Assembly: GCF_007827365.1 (NCBI RefSeq)
Contig: NZ_VISI01000002.1
Coordinates: forward strand, 2,795,001 to 2,859,000
DNA length: 64,000 nucleotides
Direction: 5' to 3'
Source: Olleya sp. Hel_I_94
Lineage (GTDB): Bacteria > Bacteroidota > Bacteroidia > Flavobacteriales > Flavobacteriaceae
Part shown: positions 1 through 8,096 of the stretch, piece by piece
Layout: each line of letters starts with the position of its first letter
How positions within the stretch are numbered: position 1 is the stretch's first letter
The notes under the pieces: generated by a model
What the model saw: the letters and a program-made list of their open reading frames with translations, nothing else
Databases searched by the model: none
What the model was told of the DNA's origin: nothing
Translations under genes and position numbers: made by a program

Positions 1-841
1 TTGGATCTTTTCCAGAAAAAGCACCACCACCATGGGCTCCTTTTCCTCCGTAAGTATCAACAATAATCTTACGACCAGTTAATCCTGTATCACCATGAGG
101 TCCACCAATTACAAATTTTCCTGTTGGATTAATGTGGTATTTGATGTCGTGATTAAATAATGCTTGTGTCGCTTCTGGTAATTTAGCTACCACTCTAGGT
201 ATTAATATCTCGACAATGTCTTTTCTTATTTTAGATAACATCACCTCATCGTTAGCATCAAAATCGTCATGCTGAGTTGATACTACAATGGCATCAATAC
301 GTTGTGGTACATTATCATCACTATACTCAATAGTAACTTGACTTTTAGAGTCAGGTCTTAAATAAGTAATGTCTTTGCTTTCGCGACGTAACTCAGCTAA
401 TTCAATTAAGATTTTATGAGATAAATCTAAAGCTAAAGGCATGTAGTTTTCCGTTTCGCGAGTTGCATAACCAAACATCATACCTTGGTCACCAGCACCT
501 TGCTCTTCCTTACTAGCTCTGTCAACACCACGATTAATATCATCCGATTGCTCATGTATTGCACTAAATACACCACAAGAATTACCATCAAACATATACT
601 CACTTTTAGTATATCCAATCTTATTAATAGTATCTCTAGCTATTTGTTGTACGTCTAAATACGTGTTTGATTTAACCTCTCCAGCTAAAACAACCTGTCC
701 TGTTGTTACTAAAGTTTCGCAAGCAACTTTACTGTCTTTATCAAATGCCAAAAAGTTATCTATTAAAGCATCACTAATTTGATCTGCTACTTTGTCTGGG
801 TGTCCTTCAGACACACTCTCTGATGTAAATAAATACGCCAT
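1..841 (-). CDS. metK: S-adenosylmethionine synthetase (MetK), C-terminus cut by window edge
   Basis: MetK makes S-adenosylmethionine from methionine and ATP in the cytoplasm. The visible 280 residues start [20 protein letters not shown], carrying the family's N-terminal [13 protein letters not shown] signature, followed by the [12 protein letters not shown] motif and the glycine-rich segment GGAFSGKDP at the window edge. The family is usually about 385-420 aa, so roughly the last quarter lies outside the window. The ATG at 841 is the natural start: it follows an A/T-rich leader and directly begins the conserved N-terminus. A SAM-II riboswitch (896-950) and a clear promoter (963-995) lie just upstream on the same strand, so product feedback on expression is expected. 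Identification is secure. Confidence 0.97.
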   Translation of the reverse strand, partial: MAYLFTSESVSEGHPDKVADQISDALIDNFLAFDKDSKVACETLVTTGQVVLAGEVKSNTYLDVQQIARDTINKIGYTKSEYMFDGNSCGVFSAIHEQSDDINRGVDRASKEEQGAGDQGMMFGYATRETENYMPLALDLSHKILIELAELRRESKDITYLRPDSKSQVTIEYSDDNVPQRIDAIVVSTQHDDFDANDEVMLSKIRKDIVEILIPRVVAKLPEATQALFNHDIKYHINPTGKFVIGGPHGDTGLTGRKIIVDTYGGKGAHGGGAFSGKDP

Positions 842-895
842 ATTTGTTTTTTAAAATGTATATAATAGATTTGACGAAAGCGTCTAAGGAAGTTT

Positions 896-950
896 ACACT
901 GCCTTTAGCATTTTTTAATGAGGTTGCAATCAGTCAAATCCGTCCTCTAA
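896..950 (-). promoter_or_regulatory. SAM-II riboswitch in the metK leader
   Basis: Read on the minus strand, the leader contains GAGG, then GGATTTGACTGATTGCAA, then CCTC, then AAAAATGCTAAAGGCAGT. This matches the SAM-II (metA motif) layout: a P1 stem (944-947 with 920-923), the conserved TTGAC..GATTGCAA loop, the conserved ATGCTAAAG strand, and a pseudoknot in which ACTG of the loop pairs with CAGT at 898-901. The match was made from memory of the SAM-II consensus and its crystal-structure sequence, not by a covariance model. SAM-II typically works at translation initiation; the metK ATG is about 55 bases downstream. Confidence 0.8.
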
Positions 951-962
951 TTTATTGAGCAG

Positions 963-995
963 CAAAAGTAAGAAAATAAAGTAGTTTTTATCAAA
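963..995 (-). promoter_or_regulatory. Bacteroidota-type promoter for metK
   Basis: On the minus strand TTTG (992-995) is followed after 21 bases by TACTTTTG (963-970), an exact fit to the Bacteroidota TTTG-N19..21-TAnnTTTG consensus. Transcription would begin near 958-960, just in front of the SAM-II aptamer, so the whole aptamer would be transcribed. Confidence 0.7.
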
Positions 996-1188
996 ACATA
1001 CCGTTAAAAATAGTTAATTGATGGAAGTGCCAATTATAATTACATTTAGTAAAAATCAAAATATGAAGATTTAATTACGTAATTCATACAAAGCAGTACT
1101 ATTAGTTAATAATTCCTAAAAATTTCAATCATTTTATCAAAGTCAACTATTGTTCATTAACTTTATAACTTATCTAAAAATAAAAATT

Positions 1189-3768
1189 ATGCCATTACAG
1201 CCTAAGTTAACGCGTTTCAATCAAAACGTATTGTCTAAATATCAAATATACAATGGTATTTTTATGACCCTTCCTTTTGATACAATTACTAAAACAGGTG
1301 TGTTATTACCACTGTTTCATGAAACATGCAAAAATGGGTTTGAAGATGGGCATAATCCTACTATTATTGTAGATACTTTTTTTAAAAAATATCAAGCTAG
1401 ACGTTCAGACAAATCCAAGATAGATTTGTTGTTTAGGTTTATTCAGTATATTGAAAGACAAGTCGTTTTATTTGATGCTATTGAGGATGCTGCTTTCCCG
1501 ATTGTTAATAATATGGATGGAATTGGTACACTTAGAAGTTTAAAAGAAAGTGCTGCTGCAGAAGGAAAGCTAGATAAGTTACGTCAGTATTTAGAAGAGT
1601 TTAAAGTTAGAATTGTGCTAACAGCACATCCAACACAATTTTATCCTGGTACTGTTTTAGGAATTATCACAGACTTGACAGAAGCTGTTAGAGAAAACGA
1701 CTTACTTCGTATAAATGATTTGTTAGCGCAATTAGGAAAAACACCATTTTTTAAACATGAAAAACCAACACCTTACGATGAAGCGGTTAGCTTAATCTGG
1801 TATCTAGAAAATGTGTTTTATGAATCCTTTGGAAAAATATATGACTATATCCAACAAAATATTTTTGACGGGAAACATATAGATAACGATATTATTAACA
1901 TTGGTTTTTGGCCAGGAGGAGACAGAGATGGTAACCCATTTGTTACACCAGAAATTACAGTTAAAGTCGCAGAAAGGTTACACGAAACTATTATTAAAAA
2001 TTACCATAAAGACGTCCGAAAGTTAAAACGTAAATTAACCTTTCAAGGTGTTGAAGCGCGTATATCACACATAGAAACACAGTTATATAAAAAAGTGCTT
2101 CATGAAGAATCAAGTTTAACTTTAAACGAATTTGTTTCAGAATTAAAAGCCATTAGACAAATTATAATTGATCAGCATCAATCGCTTTACGTTACCGAAG
2201 TAACTAGTTTACTTAACAAAATTCATTTATTTGGCTTTCACTTTTCAAGCTTAGATATACGTCAAGATAGTAGAGTGCATCATTCAATTTTTACAACAAT
2301 GGTGGATAGTATGATTGCTAACGGAAGCAAGGATATTCCGAGTAATTATCATAGTCTTTCAGAAGCGGAACAAGTTAAGGTTTTGTCTGAAGTTAAAGGA
2401 ACAGTGGATTTGTCTTTAATTAAAGATGAAGAAACGCTAAAAGCACTAAATACTATTAAGGCTTTAAAATCTATTCAGGAAACTAATGGAGAGTTGGCTG
2501 CAAACCGTTATATTATTAGTAATAATCAAACCACTTTAAATGTTATGCAGTTATTTGCAATGCTTAAAGTTGTAGCATTTAATGATAAGCTAACGGTTGA
2601 TATTGGACCTCTTTTTGAAACTATTACAGATTTAGAAAATGCACATATAGTAATGGAGGATTTATATACAAATCCTGCTTATGCTAAACACTTAAAATCT
2701 AGAGGAAATAAGCAAACTATTATGTTAGGCTTTAGTGACGGAACTAAAGATGGAGGTTATTTAATGGCTAATTGGGCTATTTATAAAGCAAAAGAACGTT
2801 TAACAGCTATCTCTAGAAAATATGATGTAACTGTCATATTTTTTGATGGTCGTGGTGGACCACCTGCTAGAGGTGGTGGTAAAACACACAATTTTTATGC
2901 GTCATTAGGACCAACTATAGAGGATAAAGAAGTGCAATTAACCATCCAAGGACAAACTATTAGTTCTAATTTTGGTACTTTAGATTCTTCACAATATAAC
3001 TTAGAGCAATTAATAAGTTCTGGTATATATAATAGTTTAAGTGATACGGATTTACGCATGGTTCCAGAAAACAGAGCGGTTATGGATAATCTAGCTAAGC
3101 TAAGTTATCAAGCGTATGTAGATTTTAAAAACCATCCAAAATTTATCTCATATTTAGAACATATGAGTACACTTAAGTATTACGCAAAAACTAATATTGG
3201 AAGTAGACCTTCCAAACGTGGTAAAGCAGAAGGCTTAGTGTTTGAAGATTTAAGAGCCATACCTTTTGTGGGATCTTGGAGTCAACTAAAACAAAATGTA
3301 CCAGGATTTTTTGGTGTTGGTACTGCTTTAAAACATTACGAAGATGCTGGCGAATTTGAAAAAGCGCAAAACTTATTTAAAACCTCTAGCTTTTTTAGAA
3401 CATTAATTGAAAACAGTATGATGTCCTTATCAAAATCGTTTTTTGATTTGACAAAGTATATGAGTGATGATCCAGAATATGGTGCCTTTTGGAATGTTAT
3501 ACATACCGAGTATTTAACGACAAAACGATTGATTTTAAAATTAACAGGTTATACAGATTTAATGGAAGAAGAGCCATCAGGTAAAGCTTCTATTAGGGTC
3601 AGAGAATCTATTGTATTGCCACTATTAACAATACAACAATATGCTTTAAAACAAATTCAGGAATTAGAAAAAGCAGATGTAAAAGATGCCGAGTTAATTG
3701 CTGTTTATGAAAAATTAGTAACACGATCGTTATTTGGTAATATAAATGCGAGTCGTAATTCGGCTTAA
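1189..3768 (+). CDS. ppc: Phosphoenolpyruvate carboxylase
   Basis: PEP carboxylase carboxylates PEP to oxaloacetate, an anaplerotic supply for the TCA cycle and aspartate-family amino acids. Signatures are VLTAHPTQF (the catalytic-His region), WPGGDRDGNPFV and the C-terminal DGRGGPPARGGG. The length of 859 aa suits the family. I chose the ATG at 1189 (MPLQPKL..) rather than the TTG at 1150, because the extra 13 residues are not conserved-looking and the bases before 1189 are A-rich as expected for a Bacteroidota translation start. The gene appears monocistronic, with a terminator at 3799-3838. TAHPTQ and GGPPARGGG differ slightly from the proteobacterial TAHPTE and GGTIGRGGG, which I take as lineage variation. 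Confidence 0.95.
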   Translation: MPLQPKLTRFNQNVLSKYQIYNGIFMTLPFDTITKTGVLLPLFHETCKNGFEDGHNPTIIVDTFFKKYQARRSDKSKIDLLFRFIQYIERQVVLFDAIEDAAFPIVNNMDGIGTLRSLKESAAAEGKLDKLRQYLEEFKVRIVLTAHPTQFYPGTVLGIITDLTEAVRENDLLRINDLLAQLGKTPFFKHEKPTPYDEAVSLIWYLENVFYESFGKIYDYIQQNIFDGKHIDNDIINIGFWPGGDRDGNPFVTPEITVKVAERLHETIIKNYHKDVRKLKRKLTFQGVEARISHIETQLYKKVLHEESSLTLNEFVSELKAIRQIIIDQHQSLYVTEVTSLLNKIHLFGFHFSSLDIRQDSRVHHSIFTTMVDSMIANGSKDIPSNYHSLSEAEQVKVLSEVKGTVDLSLIKDEETLKALNTIKALKSIQETNGELAANRYIISNNQTTLNVMQLFAMLKVVAFNDKLTVDIGPLFETITDLENAHIVMEDLYTNPAYAKHLKSRGNKQTIMLGFSDGTKDGGYLMANWAIYKAKERLTAISRKYDVTVIFFDGRGGPPARGGGKTHNFYASLGPTIEDKEVQLTIQGQTISSNFGTLDSSQYNLEQLISSGIYNSLSDTDLRMVPENRAVMDNLAKLSYQAYVDFKNHPKFISYLEHMSTLKYYAKTNIGSRPSKRGKAEGLVFEDLRAIPFVGSWSQLKQNVPGFFGVGTALKHYEDAGEFEKAQNLFKTSSFFRTLIENSMMSLSKSFFDLTKYMSDDPEYGAFWNVIHTEYLTTKRLILKLTGYTDLMEEEPSGKASIRVRESIVLPLLTIQQYALKQIQELEKADVKDAELIAVYEKLVTRSLFGNINASRNSA

Positions 3769-3798
3769 TTATAGCCAATTAACGTTTAATAAGACTTT

Positions 3799-3838
3799 AA
3801 ATAGCAAGTTTAATTTTTTTTGAACTTGCTATTTTTAA
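3799..3838 (+). terminator. Intrinsic terminator after ppc
   Basis: AATAGCAAGTT (3799-3810) pairs with AACTTGCTATT (3823-3833), and the 3' arm runs into a short T tract. The rest of the gap up to 3998 is very A/T-rich; I see only a weak -7-like box (3952-3959) there, presumably for the SAM-I leader. Confidence 0.75.
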
Positions 3839-3998
3839 ATATAACAGAATATTAATCTGTATAATTTAATATTATATGAATTATTTTCTGTATAATTAAT
3901 AAAAATTTAATTTTTTAGAAAATTATTCCGTTTTGTTTGTTTCTAAAATATTTATTTTGCAATATTTGTACTCACAAAGTTCAAAAACTTACTGAAAT

Positions 3999-4118
3999 GT
4001 TATCAAGAAAGGTGGAGGGATTAGACCCATTGAAGCCTTAGCAACCCTTAGACTTACTAAGAAGGTGCTAAATTCTACTTAATTTTCGATTCATTAATCG
4101 ATACATTGGATAGATAAC
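3999..4118 (+). promoter_or_regulatory. SAM-I (S-box) riboswitch upstream of metY
   Basis: The sequence shows the classical S-box conserved blocks in order: GTTATCAAGAAAGGTGGAGG, GATTAGACCCATTGAAGCC, TTAGCAACCC, GAAGGTGCTAAATTC, then GATAAC, which closes P1 with GTTATC (3999-4004 with 4113-4118). The variable P4 arm sits around 4085-4105. SAM binding would shut down the downstream methionine operon. Recognition is by conserved blocks only, but they are very characteristic. Confidence 0.93.
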
Positions 4119-4120
4119 TA

Positions 4121-4157
4121 AAAACTAATTACTCATCTGTGGTTAGTATTTTTCTTT
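4121..4157 (+). terminator. Likely expression-platform terminator of the SAM-I riboswitch
   Basis: Immediately after the P1 closing strand, AAAACTAA (4121-4128) can pair with TTAGTATTTT (4143-4152), followed by T-rich sequence. This is the position expected for a SAM-dependent terminator. The stem is imperfect, so control could instead be translational; a small GCTTC-AAAC-GAAGC hairpin (4180-4193) lies further downstream. Confidence 0.45.
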
Positions 4158-4241
4158 TTAACATTTTTCTATTAAGTATGCTTCAAACGAAGCTTATTTG
4201 ACTTTTGGTTTAATTTATTTATTAACTCAAAAATTAGAAAA

Positions 4242-5534
4242 ATGAGTACTCAAAAATTTGCAACACAAGCATTACACGCAGGACATGACACTGCTAAAAC
4301 AGGAGGGACAAGAGCAGTTCCTATTTATCAAACTACTTCATACGTTTTTGACGATTCGGATGACGCAGCAGGACGCTTTAACCTGTCTGTCCCTGGATTT
4401 ATTTATACACGTTTAAATAATCCAACAAACGATGTTTTAGAACAACGTATTGCAGCTCTAGAAGGTGGTATTGCAGCAGTAGCAACTGCTTCCGGAACAG
4501 CTGCCATTTCTACAACATTATTAACCTTATTAAAAGCAGGAGATCATATTGTGGCTTCTAGTAGTTTGTATGGTGGTACCTATAATCTATTAAGCGTAAC
4601 CTTACCAAGACATGGTATTACAACCACATTTGTAGATCCTTCTGATCCAGAAAATTTTAGTAAAGCAGCTCAAGAAAATACAAGAGCTGTATTTGTAGAG
4701 TCTTTGGGTAATCCAAAATTGGATGTATTGGATTTAGAGGCTATTTCTAAACATGCAAAAGCCCATAAAGTGCCATTAATTGTGGATAATACAGTTGCGA
4801 CACCTTACTTGTTAAATCCAATTGAATATGGTGCAAATATAGTCATCCATTCGCTAACAAAATATATTACAGGTAACGGAACTTCTTTAGGTGGTATCAT
4901 TATAGATGCAGGAACTTTTGACTGGACTAATGGTAAGTTTCCAGAATTTACAGAGCCTTCTGCTGGATACCATGGTTTAGTCTATAGTGATGTTATTGGA
5001 CCAGCAGCATTTATTGCAAAGGTAAGAATTGAAGGTTTACGTGATTATGGTGGCGCTTTAAGTCCTTTTAATGCATTTCAGATTATTCAAGGATTAGAAA
5101 CCTTAGAATTAAGAATTTTAAAACACTCTCAAAATGCTTTACAATTAGCTAAATGGTTACAAGAACAGCCAGAAGTAACTTGGGTAAATTATCCAGGGTT
5201 ACAAACTAGTAAATACAATACGTTAGCTAAAAAATATTTACCTAAAGGACAAAGTGGTGTGGTGACATTTGGAGTGGAAGGTGGTTTTGAATCGGCTAAA
5301 AAAATAGCAGATACAACTAAGTTATTTTCACTATTGGCTAATATTGGCGACACTAAATCACTAATTATTCATCCTGCAAGTACAACGCATCAACAATTAA
5401 GTGATGAAGCGCAACAAGCCACAGGAGTTACAAAAGACTTAATCAGATTGTCCGTTGGAATAGAAAATATAGACGATTTAAAAGCAGATTTAAAAGAGGC
5501 TTTTGCTGTTGTAAACAAAACCGTTTTAGCTTAG
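4242..5534 (+). CDS. metY: O-acetylhomoserine sulfhydrylase (aminocarboxypropyltransferase)
   Basis: A PLP enzyme of the Cys/Met metabolism family that makes homocysteine directly from O-acetylhomoserine and sulfide. The 430-aa length, the start TQALHAGHD, the YTRLNNPTNDVLEQRIAALE block and the SLTKYITGNGT motif with the PLP lysine (K207) are typical of MetY; cystathionine gamma-synthases are shorter (about 380 aa). It is the first gene behind the SAM-I riboswitch and sits in one operon with metX, which supplies its substrate, while the cysteine operon downstream uses the same sulfide pool. Confidence 0.93.
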   Translation: MSTQKFATQALHAGHDTAKTGGTRAVPIYQTTSYVFDDSDDAAGRFNLSVPGFIYTRLNNPTNDVLEQRIAALEGGIAAVATASGTAAISTTLLTLLKAGDHIVASSSLYGGTYNLLSVTLPRHGITTTFVDPSDPENFSKAAQENTRAVFVESLGNPKLDVLDLEAISKHAKAHKVPLIVDNTVATPYLLNPIEYGANIVIHSLTKYITGNGTSLGGIIIDAGTFDWTNGKFPEFTEPSAGYHGLVYSDVIGPAAFIAKVRIEGLRDYGGALSPFNAFQIIQGLETLELRILKHSQNALQLAKWLQEQPEVTWVNYPGLQTSKYNTLAKKYLPKGQSGVVTFGVEGGFESAKKIADTTKLFSLLANIGDTKSLIIHPASTTHQQLSDEAQQATGVTKDLIRLSVGIENIDDLKADLKEAFAVVNKTVLA

Positions 5535-5562
5535 ACTTAATTTAATTTTAATTATTTAACCC

Positions 5563-5613
5563 GAAATAACTTCACACTTTTTAGTTGCCATTTTAAAGTG
5601 TGATGGTTATTTC
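5563..5613 (+). other. Long hairpin between metY and the OsmC gene
   Basis: GAAATAAC plus TCACACTTT (5563-5580) pairs with AAAGTGTGA plus GTTATTTC (5595-5613), giving 17 base pairs with a 1:2 internal bulge and a 14-base loop. There is no T tract after it, so it does not look like an ordinary terminator. It may act in RNA processing or stability between metY and the downstream genes. Confidence 0.7.
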
Positions 5614-5627
5614 TAATGCAATGAAAT

Positions 5628-6080
5628 ATGAGTGATTTAAAATTTACAGTAGCAGGAAATAGTACTTCTGCTACTCAATTTATAGGACAAGCAAGACAAT
5701 TTAAATTAGTGGTTGACGAACCAGATGCGTTAAATGGAACAGATCAAGGTCCAAACCCTGTCGAGTATATTTTAGCAGGTTTTGCAGGTTGCGTAAATGT
5801 AGTTGGACACCTAGTAGCAAAAGAGCTTGGTTTTAAAATAGAAAAACTTGATATCGAAGTTTCAGGACAGATCAATCCAAATAAATTCTTAGGAATCTCG
5901 CAAGACGAGCGTGCTGGTTTTAAAACAATAGAACTAAACCTAATCCCTAAAACAGATGCAAGTATAGAAACACTTGCAAAATGGTTAGAGATTGTTGAGG
6001 CACGTTGTCCTGTTAGAGATAATTTGTCCAATAAAACGCCAATAAAAATAGCTGTTGAAAAAGAATATAGTTTAAAGTAA
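5628..6080 (+). CDS. OsmC/Ohr-family protein
   Basis: A 150-aa OsmC-fold protein. The two family cysteines are visible in LAGFAGCVNVVGHLVAKELG and EARCPVRDNLSN, the redox pair used by Ohr/OsmC peroxidases to reduce organic hydroperoxides. Members of the YhfA-like branch have less certain function. It lies two bases before metX and inside the SAM-regulated methionine operon, suggesting a role tied to thiol or sulfide chemistry; that link is inference from position only. Confidence 0.85.
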   Translation: MSDLKFTVAGNSTSATQFIGQARQFKLVVDEPDALNGTDQGPNPVEYILAGFAGCVNVVGHLVAKELGFKIEKLDIEVSGQINPNKFLGISQDERAGFKTIELNLIPKTDASIETLAKWLEIVEARCPVRDNLSNKTPIKIAVEKEYSLK

Positions 6081-6081
6081 A

Positions 6082-7098
6082 ATGGAGAATTTAAAATATA
6101 TAAATATCCCTGAGTTTGTTAACAATAATGGTAAGACATCAGATATTAAGTTGTCTTACCAATTATTTGGCAGACCATTACATACAGCACCAATTATATT
6201 GGTAAATCATGCACTTACTGGTAATTCTAATGTGGTTGGAGATCAAGGATGGTGGAATGATTTAATAGGTGATAATAAATGTATTGATACCTTACATTAT
6301 ACCATTTTAGCTTTTAATGTTCCAGGTAATGGTTATGATAATCTAGAAGAAAATCTGATACATAATTACCAGGAATTTACAGCTAGAAACATAGCCGAAA
6401 TCTTTGCTTTAGGACTGCAACATTTATTAATTAATAAATTGTATGCCATCATTGGAGGTTCCGTTGGAGGAGGAATAGCTTGGGAGTTAGCTGTTTTAAA
6501 ACCAAACTTAGCAGAGCATGTAATACCAATTGCTACAGATTGGAAAGTGACGGATTGGATTACCGCAAATTGCCATATTCAGGACGCAATCTTAAACAAT
6601 TCAAATCAGCCTTTAAAAGATGCCAGAATGCACGCTATGACTTTATATCGTACGCCAGAATCTTTGACAAAAAAGTTTTCTCGTAGTAAAAATTCACAAT
6701 CTTTATTTAAAGTCCAAAGTTGGTTAAGTTATCATGGAGACCAGTTGGATAGTAGATTTCATTTGTCAGCTTATAAATTAATGAATCAAATCCTAAAAAC
6801 TATTGATATAACAAAAGGACGATTACCATTTAAAGACGTGGCTTCAGTCATTAAAGGTCACGTACATATTATAACAATTAATAGCGATTTGTTTTTCAAG
6901 GCTGATGAAAACTGGGAAACTTATATTGATTTAAAATCAGTCAAACAAAACGTAACTATTGGCGAGATTAAATCGCTTCATGGTCATGATGCTTTTTTAA
7001 TAGAATTTGATCAGTTGTCTAGCTTATTAAACCCAATTTTTAAAAGTAAAGAAGTGTTAACAAACAAATTTGAAACTGTATTAAAAAAGTGTGTATGA
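6082..7098 (+). CDS. metX: Homoserine O-acetyltransferase (alpha/beta-hydrolase fold)
   Basis: This enzyme acetylates homoserine for MetY. The sequence shows the alpha/beta-hydrolase nucleophile elbow GGSVGGG (S127), an acid in INSDLFF (D269) and the C-terminal histidine in LHGHDAFLIEFD (H302), plus the MetX-like NHALTGNS and LNVPGNGYD-type region. At 338 aa it is slightly shorter than most MetX (350-380 aa), and GGSVGGG replaces the usual GGSMGGM. Its neighbour metY supports the assignment. No homoserine dehydrogenase gene follows, although one often sits here in relatives. Stop overlaps the next start in ATGA. Confidence 0.85.
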   Translation: MENLKYINIPEFVNNNGKTSDIKLSYQLFGRPLHTAPIILVNHALTGNSNVVGDQGWWNDLIGDNKCIDTLHYTILAFNVPGNGYDNLEENLIHNYQEFTARNIAEIFALGLQHLLINKLYAIIGGSVGGGIAWELAVLKPNLAEHVIPIATDWKVTDWITANCHIQDAILNNSNQPLKDARMHAMTLYRTPESLTKKFSRSKNSQSLFKVQSWLSYHGDQLDSRFHLSAYKLMNQILKTIDITKGRLPFKDVASVIKGHVHIITINSDLFFKADENWETYIDLKSVKQNVTIGEIKSLHGHDAFLIEFDQLSSLLNPIFKSKEVLTNKFETVLKKCV

Positions 7099-8096
7099 GT
7101 AGTATTACAGAAGTCATTAAAAAGCGAATTTTAGTGCTTGATGGTGCAATGGGTACCATGTTACAACGCTATAATTTTACTGAAGAAGATTTTAGAGGCG
7201 AGCGTTTTAAAGACTATCCAACATCTTTAAAAGGAAATAATGATTTACTGTCATTAACCCAACCCAATGCTATTGCAGACGTACATCGTAAGTATTTTGA
7301 AGCTGGAGCAGATATAGTTGAAACCAACACATTTTCAGGAACAACCATCGCTATGGCAGACTATAAGATGGAAGATTTGGTTTACGAACTTAATTTTGAA
7401 TCGGCTAAAATTGCTAAATATGTTGCTACGGAATTCACTAATAAAAACCCTGAAAAACCACGTTTTGTGGCAGGAAGTATTGGTCCTACAAATCGTACTG
7501 CAAGTCTAAGTCCAGATGTTAACAGACCAGAATTTAGAGCTGTAACATTTGATGACTTACGTATTGCCTATAAACAACAAGTAGAAGCCTTAATAGCTGG
7601 AGGAGTAGACTTATTGTTAGTCGAAACTATTTTTGACACATTAAATGCAAAAGCAGCATTATTTGCAATTGAAGAAGTAAAAGAAGAAAAAAACATAGAC
7701 ATTCCAATTATGGTTTCTGGTACCATTACAGATGCGTCTGGTCGTACACTGTCTGGTCAAACAGTTGAGGCTTTTTTAGCCTCAATTTCTCACGTGCCTT
7801 TGTTAAGTGTTGGCTTTAATTGTGCATTAGGCGCAAAGCAATTACAACCTTATTTAAAACGTCTATCAAATCAAACAGATTTTTACACGTCTGCACATCC
7901 AAATGCTGGACTACCAAATGCTTTTGGAGAATATGATCAAACTCCAGAAGAAATGAAAAACTTAATCGAAGGATATTTAAAAGACGATTTAATTAATATT
8001 ATTGGTGGTTGCTGTGGGACAAATCCAGAACATATTAAAGCAATTGCTCAGGTTGTAAAAAGCTATAAACCAAGACAAATTAAACAACTAGCATAA
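7095..8096 (+). CDS. metH: Methionine synthase, homocysteine-binding module (split MetH, part 1)
   Basis: The N-terminal homocysteine S-methyltransferase barrel of cobalamin-dependent methionine synthase as a separate gene (334 aa). It begins ..[20 protein letters not shown] and holds the zinc ligands in [11 protein letters not shown] and [14 protein letters not shown] place the start at the ATG at 7095, which overlaps the metX stop as ATGA; the upstream GTG at 7089 adds only two residues. Its stop overlaps the next gene's start (TAATG at 8094-8098), so both halves are translationally coupled. A two-gene MetH is common in Bacteroidota and is not a frameshift. Confidence 0.93.
   Translation: MSSITEVIKKRILVLDGAMGTMLQRYNFTEEDFRGERFKDYPTSLKGNNDLLSLTQPNAIADVHRKYFEAGADIVETNTFSGTTIAMADYKMEDLVYELNFESAKIAKYVATEFTNKNPEKPRFVAGSIGPTNRTASLSPDVNRPEFRAVTFDDLRIAYKQQVEALIAGGVDLLLVETIFDTLNAKAALFAIEEVKEEKNIDIPIMVSGTITDASGRTLSGQTVEAFLASISHVPLLSVGFNCALGAKQLQPYLKRLSNQTDFYTSAHPNAGLPNAFGEYDQTPEEMKNLIEGYLKDDLINIIGGCCGTNPEHIKAIAQVVKSYKPRQIKQLA

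Noticed and set aside
1150..1188. N-terminal extension of PEP carboxylase from a TTG at 1150
   Set aside because: Residues FINFITYLKIKI look like translated A/T-rich leader; ATG 1189 has the A-rich context and length typical of the family.
4180..4193. GCTTC-AAAC-GAAGC hairpin before metY as the SAM-I terminator
   Set aside because: No T tract after it and it lies far from the aptamer; the structure at 4121-4157 is better placed.
6480..6686. Open frame of 68 codons within metX
   Set aside because: Shadow in another frame of a well-supported gene, no own features; the same holds for the other antisense or out-of-frame frames inside real genes, e.g. 5744-6031, 8617-8823, 33182-33457, 36527-36916 and 57588-57968.
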